Assembly (NCBI RefSeq): GCF_946221935.1
Contig: NZ_CAMIGN010000019.1
Coordinates: 1 to 38,768 of the forward strand
Direction of reading: 5' to 3'
DNA length: 38,768 nucleotides
DNA from: an uncultured Corynebacterium sp.
GTDB lineage: Bacteria > Actinomycetota > Actinomycetes > Mycobacteriales > Mycobacteriaceae
Shown one piece after another: positions 16,498 to 25,376 of the stretch. The notes below the pieces were generated by a model that saw only the letters and a list, made by a program, of their open reading frames with translations, did not search any database and was not told the DNA's origin. The stretch's first letter is position 1, and each line of letters starts with the position of its first letter. The translations under genes were made by a program, and so were the position numbers.

Positions 16498-17520
16498 ATG
16501 AAGATTTTGATTTTCGCTCTGGTCGGCGTGATAGCGCAATTAGTCGACGGTGCGCTGGGTATGGCATTCGGCGTCACGGCAACGACACTTCTGATTTTCT
16601 CCGGCCTGGGACCTGCCCACGCCTCCGCCGCCGTGCACCTGGCCGAGGTCGGCACCACGCTCTTCTCCGGCCTTTCCCACTGGAGGCTAAAGAACGTCCA
16701 CTGGCCAACCGTGCTAGCTCTTGGGGTGCCTGGAGCCATCGGCGCCTTCATGGGTGCTTATGTGCTCAGTAACCTTTCCACTAAAGTCGCAGAACCCGTC
16801 GTCTCCACCCTATTGGTGCTGCTGGGTGCGTATGTTCTCGTGCGCAGTGTTGCCGTGCCGTGGAAGAAGGGGGAGGACACTCAACCGGTATCCACCACCC
16901 GCCGTTCCCGCTTTGGTTTAGCGGGGCTGGGCTTGGCCGGGGGGTTCCTCGACGCCTCCGGCGGTGGAGGCTGGGGACCCGTCACTACTTCTACCCTGAT
17001 GAGCGTGGGCAAGGCAGAACCGCGACGCATCATCGGCACCGTCAATACCGCCGAATTCCTGGTCGCCCTCTCCGCCACTGCTGGATTCTTCGCGGGCATG
17101 GGGTCTGAATTGGCGGAAAACTGGCAGCCGGTCGTCGGCCTCCTCGTCGGCGGCGCCATTGCGGCTCCCATCGCCGCTTGGATCGTGACCATTATGAAGC
17201 CAGAAGTACTCGGTAGCGTCGTCGGCGCTCTGCTGATGCTGCTGAACTCCACGCGCCTGGTGAATTACTTCGGTTTCCTTGGGGTGGTTGGCGTGATCCT
17301 CATCGGCTTGGCCGTAATCATTGCCCTCGTTGTTGTGCGCAAGCGCTCCCTGCTGGAACGCTCGTTGACTGGGGACGACCCAGAACCGGATAACTCTCAG
17401 CAGCGCAACGCATATAGCGAAACTGACACCCCGGAGCGACAGACGAGTGGGCGTCGAGACACAGTAGAGCGAGACGAAGCTACACAGCGACAGCGCGAAA
17501 AGACGCGCGCCAGGGGGTAG
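16498..17520 (+). CDS. cysZ: TauE/SafE-family permease CysZ, probable sulfate importer
   Basis: A 340-residue membrane protein with about eight hydrophobic segments of the TauE/SafE family; IAQLVDGALGMAFGV near residues 13-27 is the characteristic first repeat and GGFLDASGGGGWGPV near 147 the second. As last gene of the cysHDNYZ operon it matches the C. glutamicum sulfate permease gene called cysZ, which is unrelated to E. coli CysZ. The last about 55 residues form a strongly charged, Arg/Glu/Gln-rich cytoplasmic tail that is unusual for the family. The nine-base gap to cysY indicates co-transcription. Direction of transport is inferred from context. Confidence 0.88.
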   Translation: MKILIFALVGVIAQLVDGALGMAFGVTATTLLIFSGLGPAHASAAVHLAEVGTTLFSGLSHWRLKNVHWPTVLALGVPGAIGAFMGAYVLSNLSTKVAEPVVSTLLVLLGAYVLVRSVAVPWKKGEDTQPVSTTRRSRFGLAGLGLAGGFLDASGGGGWGPVTTSTLMSVGKAEPRRIIGTVNTAEFLVALSATAGFFAGMGSELAENWQPVVGLLVGGAIAAPIAAWIVTIMKPEVLGSVVGALLMLLNSTRLVNYFGFLGVVGVILIGLAVIIALVVVRKRSLLERSLTGDDPEPDNSQQRNAYSETDTPERQTSGRRDTVERDEATQRQREKTRARG

Positions 17521-17611
17521 GGAGGGACAAACCTTCCACGCAAGTATCGCCAGTGCGGTGCTGTCCAAGGCACAATGGAAGTTAAATAGAACTCCATTAA
17601 GGAAGGTTTGT
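17521..17611 (+). promoter_or_regulatory. pta leader with RBS-sequestering inverted repeat
   Basis: ACAAACCTTCC (17527-17537) is perfectly complementary to GGAAGGTTTGT (17601-17611), and the second arm contains the pta ribosome binding site GGAAGG. The enclosed 63 bases can form small hairpins CGCA/TGCG, GTGC/GCAC and AATGGAAGTT/AACTCCATT (17574-17598), giving a multi-branch shape. The first arm can alternatively pair locally as GGAGGG/CCTTCC (17521-17526 with 17532-17537), which would free the ribosome binding site. The transcript must begin before 17527 for this to matter; AGGGGGT at 17512-17518 resembles a RamA half-site. Confidence 0.5.
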
Positions 17612-17616
17612 GAGCT

Positions 17617-19068
17617 GTGTCTAACGGAACTGCTGGCACCAATGCCGTCATCTCGCCGATAGCTAGCGCCGCTGCGCGACGCTCCGACATTGTGGACGCC
17701 CTGGGGGAGGCAGGCGCCATCGACATCTTTGACAACATTCGCCCCTCCGCCCCGGACTTCGCCGCCGCCCTCGACGCGGCCTATGGTGCGGACACTAGCG
17801 GTGCGGTGTTGTTGGGCACCGGCGAGATCAACTTCGATTCGCGGCTGGCTGCGGCTGCCGGCGCCTCCCACTACCTGCTAGCGGGAAGCACCGCGGATGC
17901 CACGGCCCTACAGCTTGCCTCGGGACAGCTTGTGCGCTCAGGTCGCACACCTGCCGGTATTTCTTTTGTGGACGCCACCGCCGCAGCTGGGTCGGCAGGC
18001 TCCAATGCCGTTGAAGCCGAGGGCAAAGCGATTCGCCACGTTGCGCTGGAGGACATTGCCACCGTTGAAGGGCAGAAGGAGCCGGTGATCGGCCCAGAGC
18101 TCTTCGAGCGGAACCTGCTGATCAAGGCGCGCGAGAAGAATGCACACATCGTGCTGCCAGAGGGCGAAGACGACCGTATCCTCACCGCAGCAGACCAGCT
18201 GCTGCGCGCCAAGGTGTGCAAGCTGACGATCCTCGGTAACCCGGATGATATCGCCAGCCGTGCGAAGGAGTTGGGGTTGGATCTGTCCGGTGCCACGCTG
18301 ACCGACCCCACCGCTGGTGACCAGCTGGAGGAATTCGCCGCCGAATTCGCCGAGCTGCGCAAGCACAAGGGAGTGACGTTGGATCAGGCGCGCGAGACAA
18401 TGCGCGACATTAGCTACTACGCAACGATGATGGTGCACAAGGGAATCGCCGATGGCATGGTCTCCGGTGCCGCACACACCACTGCACACACCATCAAGCC
18501 CTCCTTCCAGATCATCAAGACCGCGCCGGGTTCCTCGGTGGTTAGCTCCATCTTCCTTATGGTCATGGACGGCGTGCTGTGGGCTTTCGGCGACTGCGCC
18601 GTGAACCCGAACCCCACCCCCGACCAGTTGGCGGAGATCGCAACAGTATCCGCGCAGACCGCCGCCCAGTTCGGCATCGAGCCGAAGGTGGCGATGCTGA
18701 GCTACTCCACCGGCACCTCCGGCGCAGGCGCGGATGTTGAAGCCGTCGCCGCTGCTGTAAAGAAGGCTCAGGAGAACAACCCGGAACTGCAATTGGATGG
18801 CCCGCTGCAGTTCGACGCTGCGGTAGTGGAATCCGTCGGCCAGAAAAAGCTACCCGGCTCCGCTGTCGCCGGCCAGGCTACCGTGTTTATTTTCCCGGAC
18901 CTGAACTGCGGAAACATCACCTACAAGGCCGTACAGCGCACCGCCGACGCACTGGCCGTGGGGCCGATCCTGCAGGGTCTGAACAAGCCCGTGAACGACC
19001 TGTCGCGTGGCGCGACCGTGCCGGACATCGTAAACACCGTGGCCATTACCGCCATCCAGGCCAACTAG
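17617..19068 (+). CDS. pta: Phosphate acetyltransferase
   Basis: Interconverts acetyl-CoA and acetyl phosphate, working with AckA in acetate use and overflow. The 483-residue chain has an N-terminal domain of about 150 residues that is shorter than in E. coli Pta, then the catalytic PTA/PTB domain from about residue 157 (ERNLLIKAREKNAHIVLPEG), with SYSTGTSGAG and FPDLNCGNITYK blocks near the C-terminus. The start is GTG at 17617 with GGAAGG ten bases upstream; the nearby TTG at 17608 runs into a stop. ackA follows after 68 bases. The leader may sequester the ribosome binding site. Confidence 0.95.
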   Translation: MSNGTAGTNAVISPIASAAARRSDIVDALGEAGAIDIFDNIRPSAPDFAAALDAAYGADTSGAVLLGTGEINFDSRLAAAAGASHYLLAGSTADATALQLASGQLVRSGRTPAGISFVDATAAAGSAGSNAVEAEGKAIRHVALEDIATVEGQKEPVIGPELFERNLLIKAREKNAHIVLPEGEDDRILTAADQLLRAKVCKLTILGNPDDIASRAKELGLDLSGATLTDPTAGDQLEEFAAEFAELRKHKGVTLDQARETMRDISYYATMMVHKGIADGMVSGAAHTTAHTIKPSFQIIKTAPGSSVVSSIFLMVMDGVLWAFGDCAVNPNPTPDQLAEIATVSAQTAAQFGIEPKVAMLSYSTGTSGAGADVEAVAAAVKKAQENNPELQLDGPLQFDAAVVESVGQKKLPGSAVAGQATVFIFPDLNCGNITYKAVQRTADALAVGPILQGLNKPVNDLSRGATVPDIVNTVAITAIQAN

Positions 19069-19136
19069 AGCTTCAGGCCACGCGAACGCGCCGCAGGCAG
19101 CGAACGCATCAGAAGAAGAGAGAAGATTAAGAACCA

Positions 19137-20348
19137 ATGACCAAGTACGTACTCGTTCTCAACTCGGGATCTAGTTCCATCAAATTCCAAGTGCTCGACC
19201 CAGAAGCCGATGCGACGGCGGATCCTTTTGTCTCCGGCATCGTCGAGAAGATCGGAGAGAAGAAGGGACACATCCAGATTCAGACGGAGACGTCGAAGAT
19301 GGAAGATAACCGTCCCATCCTGAGCCACTCTGTTGGCCTAGAACGCGCTTTCGGCATGATGACGCTTCTGGGCGTCGGTCCCCAAGACCTCGACCTGGTC
19401 GCAGCCGGACACCGTGTAGTTCACGGTGGGGCAACATTCACCGAGCCCGTGCTGATCGACGACGACGTGATCGAGCAACTGCGGGAACTGATCCCACTCG
19501 CGCCGCTACACAATCCGGCCAATATCGACGGCATCGAAAACGCCCGAGCGCTGCTGGAACACGTCCCACACGTTGCCGTGTTCGATACCGCGTTCTTCTC
19601 CACGCTGCCCGAACACGCTGCGAACTACGCGATCAAGAAGGACGTCGCCGAGGAATACGACATTCGCCGCTATGGCTTCCATGGCACAAGCCACGAGTAC
19701 GTCTCCGCCAAGGTGCCGGCGCTGCTGGATAAGCCCGCCGAGGAAATCAAGCAGATTACTTTGCACTTGGGTAACGGTGCTTCCGCCGCCGCGATTCGTG
19801 GCGGTGAGGCTATCGATACGACGATGGGATTGACGCCCCTAGCCGGCGTGGTTATGGGCACCCGTTCCGGTGACATTGACCCCGGCATTATTTTCCACCT
19901 GGCGCGCTCCGGTGGGATGACGGTGGATCAGATCGATAAGTTGCTGAACCGCGAGTCCGGCCTGAAGGGCATGGCCGGGGTGAACGACTTCCGCGAGCTG
20001 AAGGATCTGATCGAGGACGGCGATGAGAATGCGCAGCTGGCCTACGACGTGTACATCCACGCGCTGCGCCGATTCATTGGTTCCTACATGTTGATCCTGG
20101 GCGGTGTGGATGCGATTGTGTTCACCGCTGGAGTGGGCGAGAACGCGACGCAGGTGCGCCGCGACGCTATGGCAGACCTGCAGAACTTCGGTATCGAGAT
20201 TGACGAGGCACGCAACGAAAACTCCGAGGGGATCGTGGGTGCCCGTGAGATCTCGACGGATGATTCTGCGGTGAAGGTGTTCGTAGTACCGACGAACGAG
20301 GAACTGGCTATTGCCCGCCAGGCCACGGCACTGGCCGAGCAGCAGTAA
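19137..20348 (+). CDS. ackA: Acetate kinase
   Basis: Phosphorylates acetate with ATP, or makes ATP from acetyl phosphate. The 403-residue chain begins with VLVLNSGSSSIKF and has the family blocks GHRVVHGG, FDTAFFSTLP, YGFHGTSHEYV, LHLGNGASAAA and TAGVGENA in the normal order and length. It forms an operon with pta. The only upstream purine-rich sequence is AGAGAGAAGA about ten bases away, a modest ribosome binding site. Its stop is four bases from the stop of the convergent pknG, with no visible terminator between them. Confidence 0.97.
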   Translation: MTKYVLVLNSGSSSIKFQVLDPEADATADPFVSGIVEKIGEKKGHIQIQTETSKMEDNRPILSHSVGLERAFGMMTLLGVGPQDLDLVAAGHRVVHGGATFTEPVLIDDDVIEQLRELIPLAPLHNPANIDGIENARALLEHVPHVAVFDTAFFSTLPEHAANYAIKKDVAEEYDIRRYGFHGTSHEYVSAKVPALLDKPAEEIKQITLHLGNGASAAAIRGGEAIDTTMGLTPLAGVVMGTRSGDIDPGIIFHLARSGGMTVDQIDKLLNRESGLKGMAGVNDFRELKDLIEDGDENAQLAYDVYIHALRRFIGSYMLILGGVDAIVFTAGVGENATQVRRDAMADLQNFGIEIDEARNENSEGIVGAREISTDDSAVKVFVVPTNEELAIARQATALAEQQ

Positions 20349-20352
20349 CTGT

Positions 20353-22887
20353 TTAGAGCCAGGTTCGTGGGCGGATCCGGTTCGCCATGTCCACCAGGTG
20401 ATACCGGTGGCGGGGGAACGGAGCCTGGCGAGCTAGCAGGCGCAGGCTTGATTCCAAACCGGTGCGCAGGCCCCGCTCGGTAAAGCGCACGTCAAACAGA
20501 GGCGCGGCTGCAGCATGCCTCTTTTCCTTAGTGTTGTGCGTCCCCGTGGGGTCGCTGCCGCCTCGCAACCATGTCAGCCCCGCGCTGAGCACCGCGATCC
20601 GAACCTGAGCCAGGCGCGGCTCGTTAGTCGGCAGCGTTTCCAAACGTCGTGCCGCACGGCGGATACGGGACTCCGTGAGACTATTGGCGTCAGAAATAAG
20701 CAGCAAAATAGACGTCAACCGCGCCAAACGATTGTGCCGCGAAGCCTGGGGTAGACGGTCGAGCGCACCCACGGCTGAATCGACCATTCCCTCCGCATGT
20801 AGCTGCCGAGCCAGGCCAAACGCACTTGACACTGTGGAGGGGTTCGTTGCCCATACCAGGCCGTATAGACGCATTGCATGGAAGCGGAGCGAGACCGGAT
20901 CGAGCGTGACATGTTCCCAACCGGGCACGCCTGTGTAGTCCTTCACTGGTAGCCGTTGGGCATAAGCCAGGGCAGAGGCTGCGCGCGCAACATGCTCGCT
21001 CAGCAGCTTCGTCGAGTTCACGCCCTGCTGCTGCAGCAGGAGTTCATCGGTGGCGGCCAGCGCCAGCTTCGGTGCAGGCTCACCAGGCAGGATGTACAGC
21101 ACCCTGTTGAAGAACTTCTGTGCCGCGGCGAACTGTCCGGTCAAAAGAGCAGCGATTCCCGAGTGCCATTGGAAGCGCCAATCATTTTCCAACCGTGGTT
21201 TCAGTTCCGCCAGGAGGTCTTGGGCCTCGCGCGTCTTGCCGACGTCCAACTGCGCGCGCACCATGGCCAGGGGAATCTCCACGGAATGCTTCAACTCTGG
21301 TTGGGTGTACGCAGCGTGAAGGGTATCCAAAAGGTCGCCGGCCTCGGTAAAGCTAGTGGCAGATAGCAGCCTATAACCGGGATCGCTGGAATCGGCCAGC
21401 GGGGTTGGTAACGCGCTAATGACCTCCGGCACGGAGATCTCCGCAGACCGCACCACACCATCAACCAGCTGGTCGGTGCGGAACAGGATGTGCTTGGTGC
21501 CGAACGTGCTGCGCTGCGCGGTAAAGCGAGTATTGAGGTGTGGGTAGTGGCGCCCGTCGCGGATGGCCAGAATCTCGCGCAGCACGCCGATCAGCTGGTT
21601 CGCCATAGCCGTCGCGGAGCTAAAACGCACGTCCGGATCTTCGTCCGTAGCCCGCAGTAGCAGGCGATATAGCGAAAGGTACTCGCGGAACAGTGGTTCC
21701 TCGTCCGGGGTTGGCAGCTTCGGTGCGTACACTCCATCGACTACCGGCAGCTTTACAATCAGCGCGGCGAGGGTGCGACCAACCGAGTAAATATCACTGG
21801 CGATGGTAGGGCCGGTCTTTGCAATCTCGGGAGCCTGAAAGCCCCTCGTTCCGAAAATATGGCCGAAAGCACCGATGCCTGTCACTGCTCCCAGATCAAT
21901 GAGCTTCACCTGATCTTCGGTGATCAGAATGTTGTCCGGCTTCAGGTCGTTGTACACCACTCCGCGGGAGTGCAGATAGTCAAGCGCTGGCAGGATTTCC
22001 AGAATGTAGCCGATGGCCACGTCTAGATCCAGCACGCCTGCCGCCAACTTGCGCCGCTGCCCGCGCAGCGACGGCCCGCCGACGTACTCCATCACGATGA
22101 AACCGCCGGGGGAGCGGGGGTCGTCGATGAAGTTGAAAATCTTCACGATTCCGGGGTGTGTAATGTCCGCCAGGAATGCCCGTTCGGATTCGGCGACAGC
22201 CCGTTCCTGCTCGTTCTTTGTGGCCATCATGCCTTTGAGAACCACATAGCGGTCGGCGACGTTGTGGTCGATAGCGATGTACACCCACCCCAAGCCACCA
22301 TGTGCGATGGGGCCTAGGATTTCGTACTGGCCAGCGATGATGTCACCCGGCTTCAGGGTAGGGGCCTCCACGCCCTTCTCGATCGCAGAACTGGGGTCGA
22401 TGACAGCGTCTTCAGGGTCGGTAGGCAGGATGAACGGCAGCTGCACCATGCCGTCGGCCACCGACGCTCCGTGGCGGTACGTTCCGCGCCGTTTGCGGAA
22501 CGTCGACAGCGCCTCGATACGGGAACGTTCACCCGAATCCATCGCACTGGCCGGCGTGCCGGCCGGTACCGTGTGTTGGATTGTTGCGTCCGTGTCTTCG
22601 TCATCGGCGAATGGATCGAAGGCGACGGCTTCTGTGTGCTCTTCTGTGTCTTCGTCTGCGTCTCCGTCTTTGTCTTCGCCGTCCTCCTCGTCGTCAGCGA
22701 AGGGGTCAAAGGTGACGGCTTCGGTGCGCTCCTCAGCTTCGGTAGCGTCGGTCGCGTCAGTGGCGTCGGTAGCCTCGGTAACCACAGTAGGCTCGCTATC
22801 CTCGTCGTCAGCGAAGGGGTCATACAGCACCGCTTCGGTGCGGTCCTCAGGTTCGCTTGGATGCTCGTTATCCTGCTGCATCGCCAT
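20353..22887 (-). CDS. pknG: Serine/threonine protein kinase PknG
   Basis: A soluble kinase which in C. glutamicum phosphorylates OdhI and so controls 2-oxoglutarate dehydrogenase and glutamate metabolism. The 844-residue chain has an acidic N-terminal region (1-115) with three TEAVxxDPFADDE copies (from Thr17, Thr55, Thr85), a kinase domain from about 181 (AHGGLGWVY 195-203; Lys218; non-RD catalytic loop YNDLKPDNIL with Asp314; DLG at 331-333) and a C-terminal TPR domain from about 480. The cysteine pairs of the mycobacterial rubredoxin domain are absent. The ATG at 22887 gives MAMQQ; the in-frame ATG at 22881 has better spacing to AAAGG and may be the real start. It overlaps glnH by 20 bases. 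Confidence 0.95.
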   Translation of the reverse strand: MAMQQDNEHPSEPEDRTEAVLYDPFADDEDSEPTVVTEATDATDATDATEAEERTEAVTFDPFADDEEDGEDKDGDADEDTEEHTEAVAFDPFADDEDTDATIQHTVPAGTPASAMDSGERSRIEALSTFRKRRGTYRHGASVADGMVQLPFILPTDPEDAVIDPSSAIEKGVEAPTLKPGDIIAGQYEILGPIAHGGLGWVYIAIDHNVADRYVVLKGMMATKNEQERAVAESERAFLADITHPGIVKIFNFIDDPRSPGGFIVMEYVGGPSLRGQRRKLAAGVLDLDVAIGYILEILPALDYLHSRGVVYNDLKPDNILITEDQVKLIDLGAVTGIGAFGHIFGTRGFQAPEIAKTGPTIASDIYSVGRTLAALIVKLPVVDGVYAPKLPTPDEEPLFREYLSLYRLLLRATDEDPDVRFSSATAMANQLIGVLREILAIRDGRHYPHLNTRFTAQRSTFGTKHILFRTDQLVDGVVRSAEISVPEVISALPTPLADSSDPGYRLLSATSFTEAGDLLDTLHAAYTQPELKHSVEIPLAMVRAQLDVGKTREAQDLLAELKPRLENDWRFQWHSGIAALLTGQFAAAQKFFNRVLYILPGEPAPKLALAATDELLLQQQGVNSTKLLSEHVARAASALAYAQRLPVKDYTGVPGWEHVTLDPVSLRFHAMRLYGLVWATNPSTVSSAFGLARQLHAEGMVDSAVGALDRLPQASRHNRLARLTSILLLISDANSLTESRIRRAARRLETLPTNEPRLAQVRIAVLSAGLTWLRGGSDPTGTHNTKEKRHAAAAPLFDVRFTERGLRTGLESSLRLLARQAPFPRHRYHLVDMANRIRPRTWL
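22597..22839 (-). repeat. Triplicated acidic motif in PknG
   Basis: Three copies of TEAV-x-(Y/F)-DPFADDE start at residues 17, 55 and 85. Two copies also share a 24-base identical DNA block (22685-22708 and 22799-22822), suggesting recent internal duplication. Between copies 1 and 2 the triplet Ala-Thr-Asp is repeated four times (residues 39-49, allowing a final Glu). Confidence 0.85.
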
Positions 22888-23968
22888 TCGCCTTTCGCCG
22901 GATCTTGTTAAGTTCCTTCGACTCTTCTTCGCTGCGGTATTTGATCGGTAGGGATGACGCCGGCCCTAAGTAGTCCGCCAGCCATTTGTCATAAAGGTTC
23001 CTCCACGTCCCATCCCGGCGGATTCTTTCCATGGTGGAGTTCACCTGCATCATCAGTCCCGTCGTATTCTTCGGGAAGCCCGGAGGCGAAACGGCGACCG
23101 CATAGTAGTTGGACACGGGGTTGTCAGCCACGAGAGTGGTATAGGGATCCTGAGCCTGCAGGCCAGTGAGGATGGCGTCATCGGTATAGATAGCGTCCGT
23201 TTGGAAGCGTTGCATGGCCATCAAACAATCAGTCCATGCGCGGGTGAGTAGGAGTCGGCCTACATCGTATTGCTTGATGCGCACCGCGGAGGTCGAATCG
23301 CGCGTGACACACACCGTCTTGTCATGCAGATCGGCAAAACTCTCGATCTTGGAATCGCTTAAGACCAAAAGGCGCGAATGAACCTGCAGGTAGGGGATAG
23401 AAAACTCGAGTTTCGACTGGCGTGAGCGGGTCGGCGACATCGTACGTACAACAATGTCCACGTCGCCGCTCTTTAGTGCCTCAGCGCGCTCGCGGCTTTC
23501 CACGTAGCGGAACTCGATTTTGTTGGGATCGCCGAAGATATCGCGGGCGATCTCCCGTGCCAAGTCGACCTCGAATCCAGCCACGTCCCCGGAAACGGGA
23601 TCGCGGAAGCCCAGGCGGTTGAGCGATTGGGCCACGCCGACGATAAGGCGACCCCGGCGCATGATCTCCGGAATACGCTCCTTCGGCTCACGGTTATCCG
23701 GCTTGATCGAGCCAAACGGTTCCTCCGTGCCTGTGTTGTCGATGCTCGCATTCGCATCCGCTGCGGCGTCACCATCGCTCGGCACCTCGCTCGGCTTCGC
23801 GTACGTTGCCCCGTAGGGAAGATTCTCGCTGGCGTCGTGCCGAACGGTAGGCCATTCAGGCAAACGCGGGCTCTCTTCTGTGCACGCGGAGGTGACGGCG
23901 AGTGCGGTGACGGCGAGCGCTGCAGCCACTGGCCGAAACGTTGTTTTTCGCGAGGTGTGCTGTCTCAT
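22868..23968 (-). CDS. glnH: Glutamine-binding-type lipoprotein GlnH
   Basis: A 366-residue lipoprotein with a basic start, a hydrophobic segment and a lipobox-like end at Cys29 (VTSAC). From about residue 95 it has the family-3 solute-binding fold (GRLIVGVAQSLNRLGF, GFEVDLAREIARD, DIVVRTMSPT). In C. glutamicum and mycobacteria it senses extracellular amino acids such as aspartate and glutamate and signals through GlnX to PknG, rather than feeding a transporter; no permease is adjacent here. The start ATG at 23968 overlaps the glnX stop (TAATG) and has GGAG eight bases upstream; a longer frame would add 15 residues inside glnX. Confidence 0.9.
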   Translation of the reverse strand: MRQHTSRKTTFRPVAAALAVTALAVTSACTEESPRLPEWPTVRHDASENLPYGATYAKPSEVPSDGDAAADANASIDNTGTEEPFGSIKPDNREPKERIPEIMRRGRLIVGVAQSLNRLGFRDPVSGDVAGFEVDLAREIARDIFGDPNKIEFRYVESRERAEALKSGDVDIVVRTMSPTRSRQSKLEFSIPYLQVHSRLLVLSDSKIESFADLHDKTVCVTRDSTSAVRIKQYDVGRLLLTRAWTDCLMAMQRFQTDAIYTDDAILTGLQAQDPYTTLVADNPVSNYYAVAVSPPGFPKNTTGLMMQVNSTMERIRRDGTWRNLYDKWLADYLGPASSLPIKYRSEEESKELNKIRRKANGDAAG

Positions 23969-25362
23969 TAGAGGAACTCCTGCAGTCGGGGCCTGGTTCC
24001 GCCGATGACGCACAGTGCGGACACGACCGTTAGAGCCAGCACCAGGTTAGTCACGCGACCAGCGGCAGTGCGACCTTCGACTAGCGTATCGCGCAGCTCC
24101 GTGCGGGTGCTGCTGATGAGCTCCTGCATTTCCTTGTCGACGATGGTGTAGTCAGAGGTGTCCTCGCCCGAGTTGTGAACTTTCTTTTTGCCGTCCGGCA
24201 CATTCGTGTCCAGCGCTGCAGCAAGAGCCTCGGTGTACCGTCCATTTTGCAGTTCGGAGACCATCTTTGCGTGTGAGGCATCCCAGGAGCGGAGAGCTTC
24301 GCGGGCGGTATCGATGTGCTCGGGGTGGCTAACTTGGCTGCGGAGCGACTCCAACTTTCCGTCGATATCCGACATTGCTTCCGAGAACTCCTGTTGGCGA
24401 TCCTCGCCGTAGTCGCGCTGAATCAATCCCAGCGCTTCCTGGGTACGCGACTGCTGCACGGAAATGCGCACAGCAGTGAGCTGCTCGAGTGGTCGCACGG
24501 TGCCCTCCACGTTTTGGTTACCGGCGTGCCACGTCAGGGCGGCGCTTATTGACGCCCATACGAGGGCGAACAGCATAAGCCCCGTAGCCGCAACGTATCC
24601 GATGTTGAGGCGCCTATTGGTTAATGCTGCGAGCCAGAACTGGGCAATCATCAACATGATGAGTGCCGCCACGATGCCGGAGAGGGGGAACCAGAGGGGA
24701 GCGGAGAGCTTCCCCTGCTGGGTGGAGACTTCCTCGGAAGTGCGGGAATAAAGCTCCTGGGCGGCGGGCAGCATCGTTTCCTGCATCAGGGTGGAGGCCT
24801 GGGAGAGATACGAGGCGCCAACGGGGTTTCGCAGACGATCGTGTGTCTGCGCATTGGACATCAGCCTGGTGTAGTCCGGCAGCGAGTTCTGGATCTGCAG
24901 CACCAATTCCATTTCCCGCGACTCAATATCGTCGATGCCACTGGTAGCGCGGATGATGGAGGACGAGGCGTTCGACATTGCGGAATCATAGGCCTGCGTA
25001 GCTGTGTCGCTAGTGGACTTTCGAAGGAAGCTGGTGGTGGCCACCGAATCGGCTACGGACAGCGAATTAAAGAGCTCCTGTGCTGCGTCCGACAATGGCT
25101 CGGTTCGGCTGACCAGAGTGTTTAGCTGCGATTGACGGCTTTGCGAGCTGTAGACCATGGCTCCGCCCGCCGCGAGAATAGCCATCACCAAAATGGTGGA
25201 GACGATAGTGAGGAGCCCGGGGGATGTGGAGGCGAATCTTAAGAACCGTCGCGGCGCTTCCAACGCCGGGTTCACGAACCCCTTAAACGACCTGCCACGA
25301 CCGGTGGGGTGCTCATCGCTGTCCATCCACCGGTCTGCCTCGAACGCAGTCACTGGGGGCAT
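23968..25362 (-). CDS. glnX: Membrane signal transducer GlnX
   Basis: A 464-residue membrane protein with four segments, at about residues 48-70, 223-246, 254-278 and 437-454, leaving two large extracytoplasmic, helical, Ser/Gln-rich domains. This is the layout of GlnX, which links periplasmic GlnH to cytoplasmic PknG. An ATG six bases further upstream (25368) would add Met-Ala, but a TATACT -10 box ends only two bases before it and eight before the ATG at 25362, so the latter is the better, leaderless start. It heads the glnX-glnH-pknG operon. Confidence 0.88.
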   Translation of the reverse strand: MPPVTAFEADRWMDSDEHPTGRGRSFKGFVNPALEAPRRFLRFASTSPGLLTIVSTILVMAILAAGGAMVYSSQSRQSQLNTLVSRTEPLSDAAQELFNSLSVADSVATTSFLRKSTSDTATQAYDSAMSNASSSIIRATSGIDDIESREMELVLQIQNSLPDYTRLMSNAQTHDRLRNPVGASYLSQASTLMQETMLPAAQELYSRTSEEVSTQQGKLSAPLWFPLSGIVAALIMLMIAQFWLAALTNRRLNIGYVAATGLMLFALVWASISAALTWHAGNQNVEGTVRPLEQLTAVRISVQQSRTQEALGLIQRDYGEDRQQEFSEAMSDIDGKLESLRSQVSHPEHIDTAREALRSWDASHAKMVSELQNGRYTEALAAALDTNVPDGKKKVHNSGEDTSDYTIVDKEMQELISSTRTELRDTLVEGRTAAGRVTNLVLALTVVSALCVIGGTRPRLQEFL

Positions 25363-25370
25363 AGCCATAA

Positions 25371-25376
25371 AGTATA
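25371..25376 (-). promoter_or_regulatory. glnX -10 box
   Basis: TATACT on the minus strand ends eight bases before the ATG at 25362, consistent with a leaderless glnX-glnH-pknG transcript. No good -35 is seen. A 7-base inverted repeat, ACTAAGT (25382-25388) and ACTTAGT (25421-25427), lies upstream between the two divergent operons and could bind a regulator of either. Confidence 0.5.

Noticed and set aside
16918..17871. A 317-codon minus-strand frame across the cysZ end and pta start
   Set aside because: Antisense to two real genes, low-complexity composition, no recognisable domain.
17938..18792. A 284-codon minus-strand frame inside pta
   Set aside because: Mirror frame of pta with biased composition; no supporting signals.
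19082..19107. GCGAACGC repeated 18 bases apart between pta and ackA
   Set aside because: Short, GC-rich, inside an operon; probably chance.
22715..22780. The Ala-Thr-Asp triplet repeat in pknG as a phase-variable tract
   Set aside because: Its unit is three bases, so slippage would only change length, not switch the gene off, and the DNA copies are not identical.
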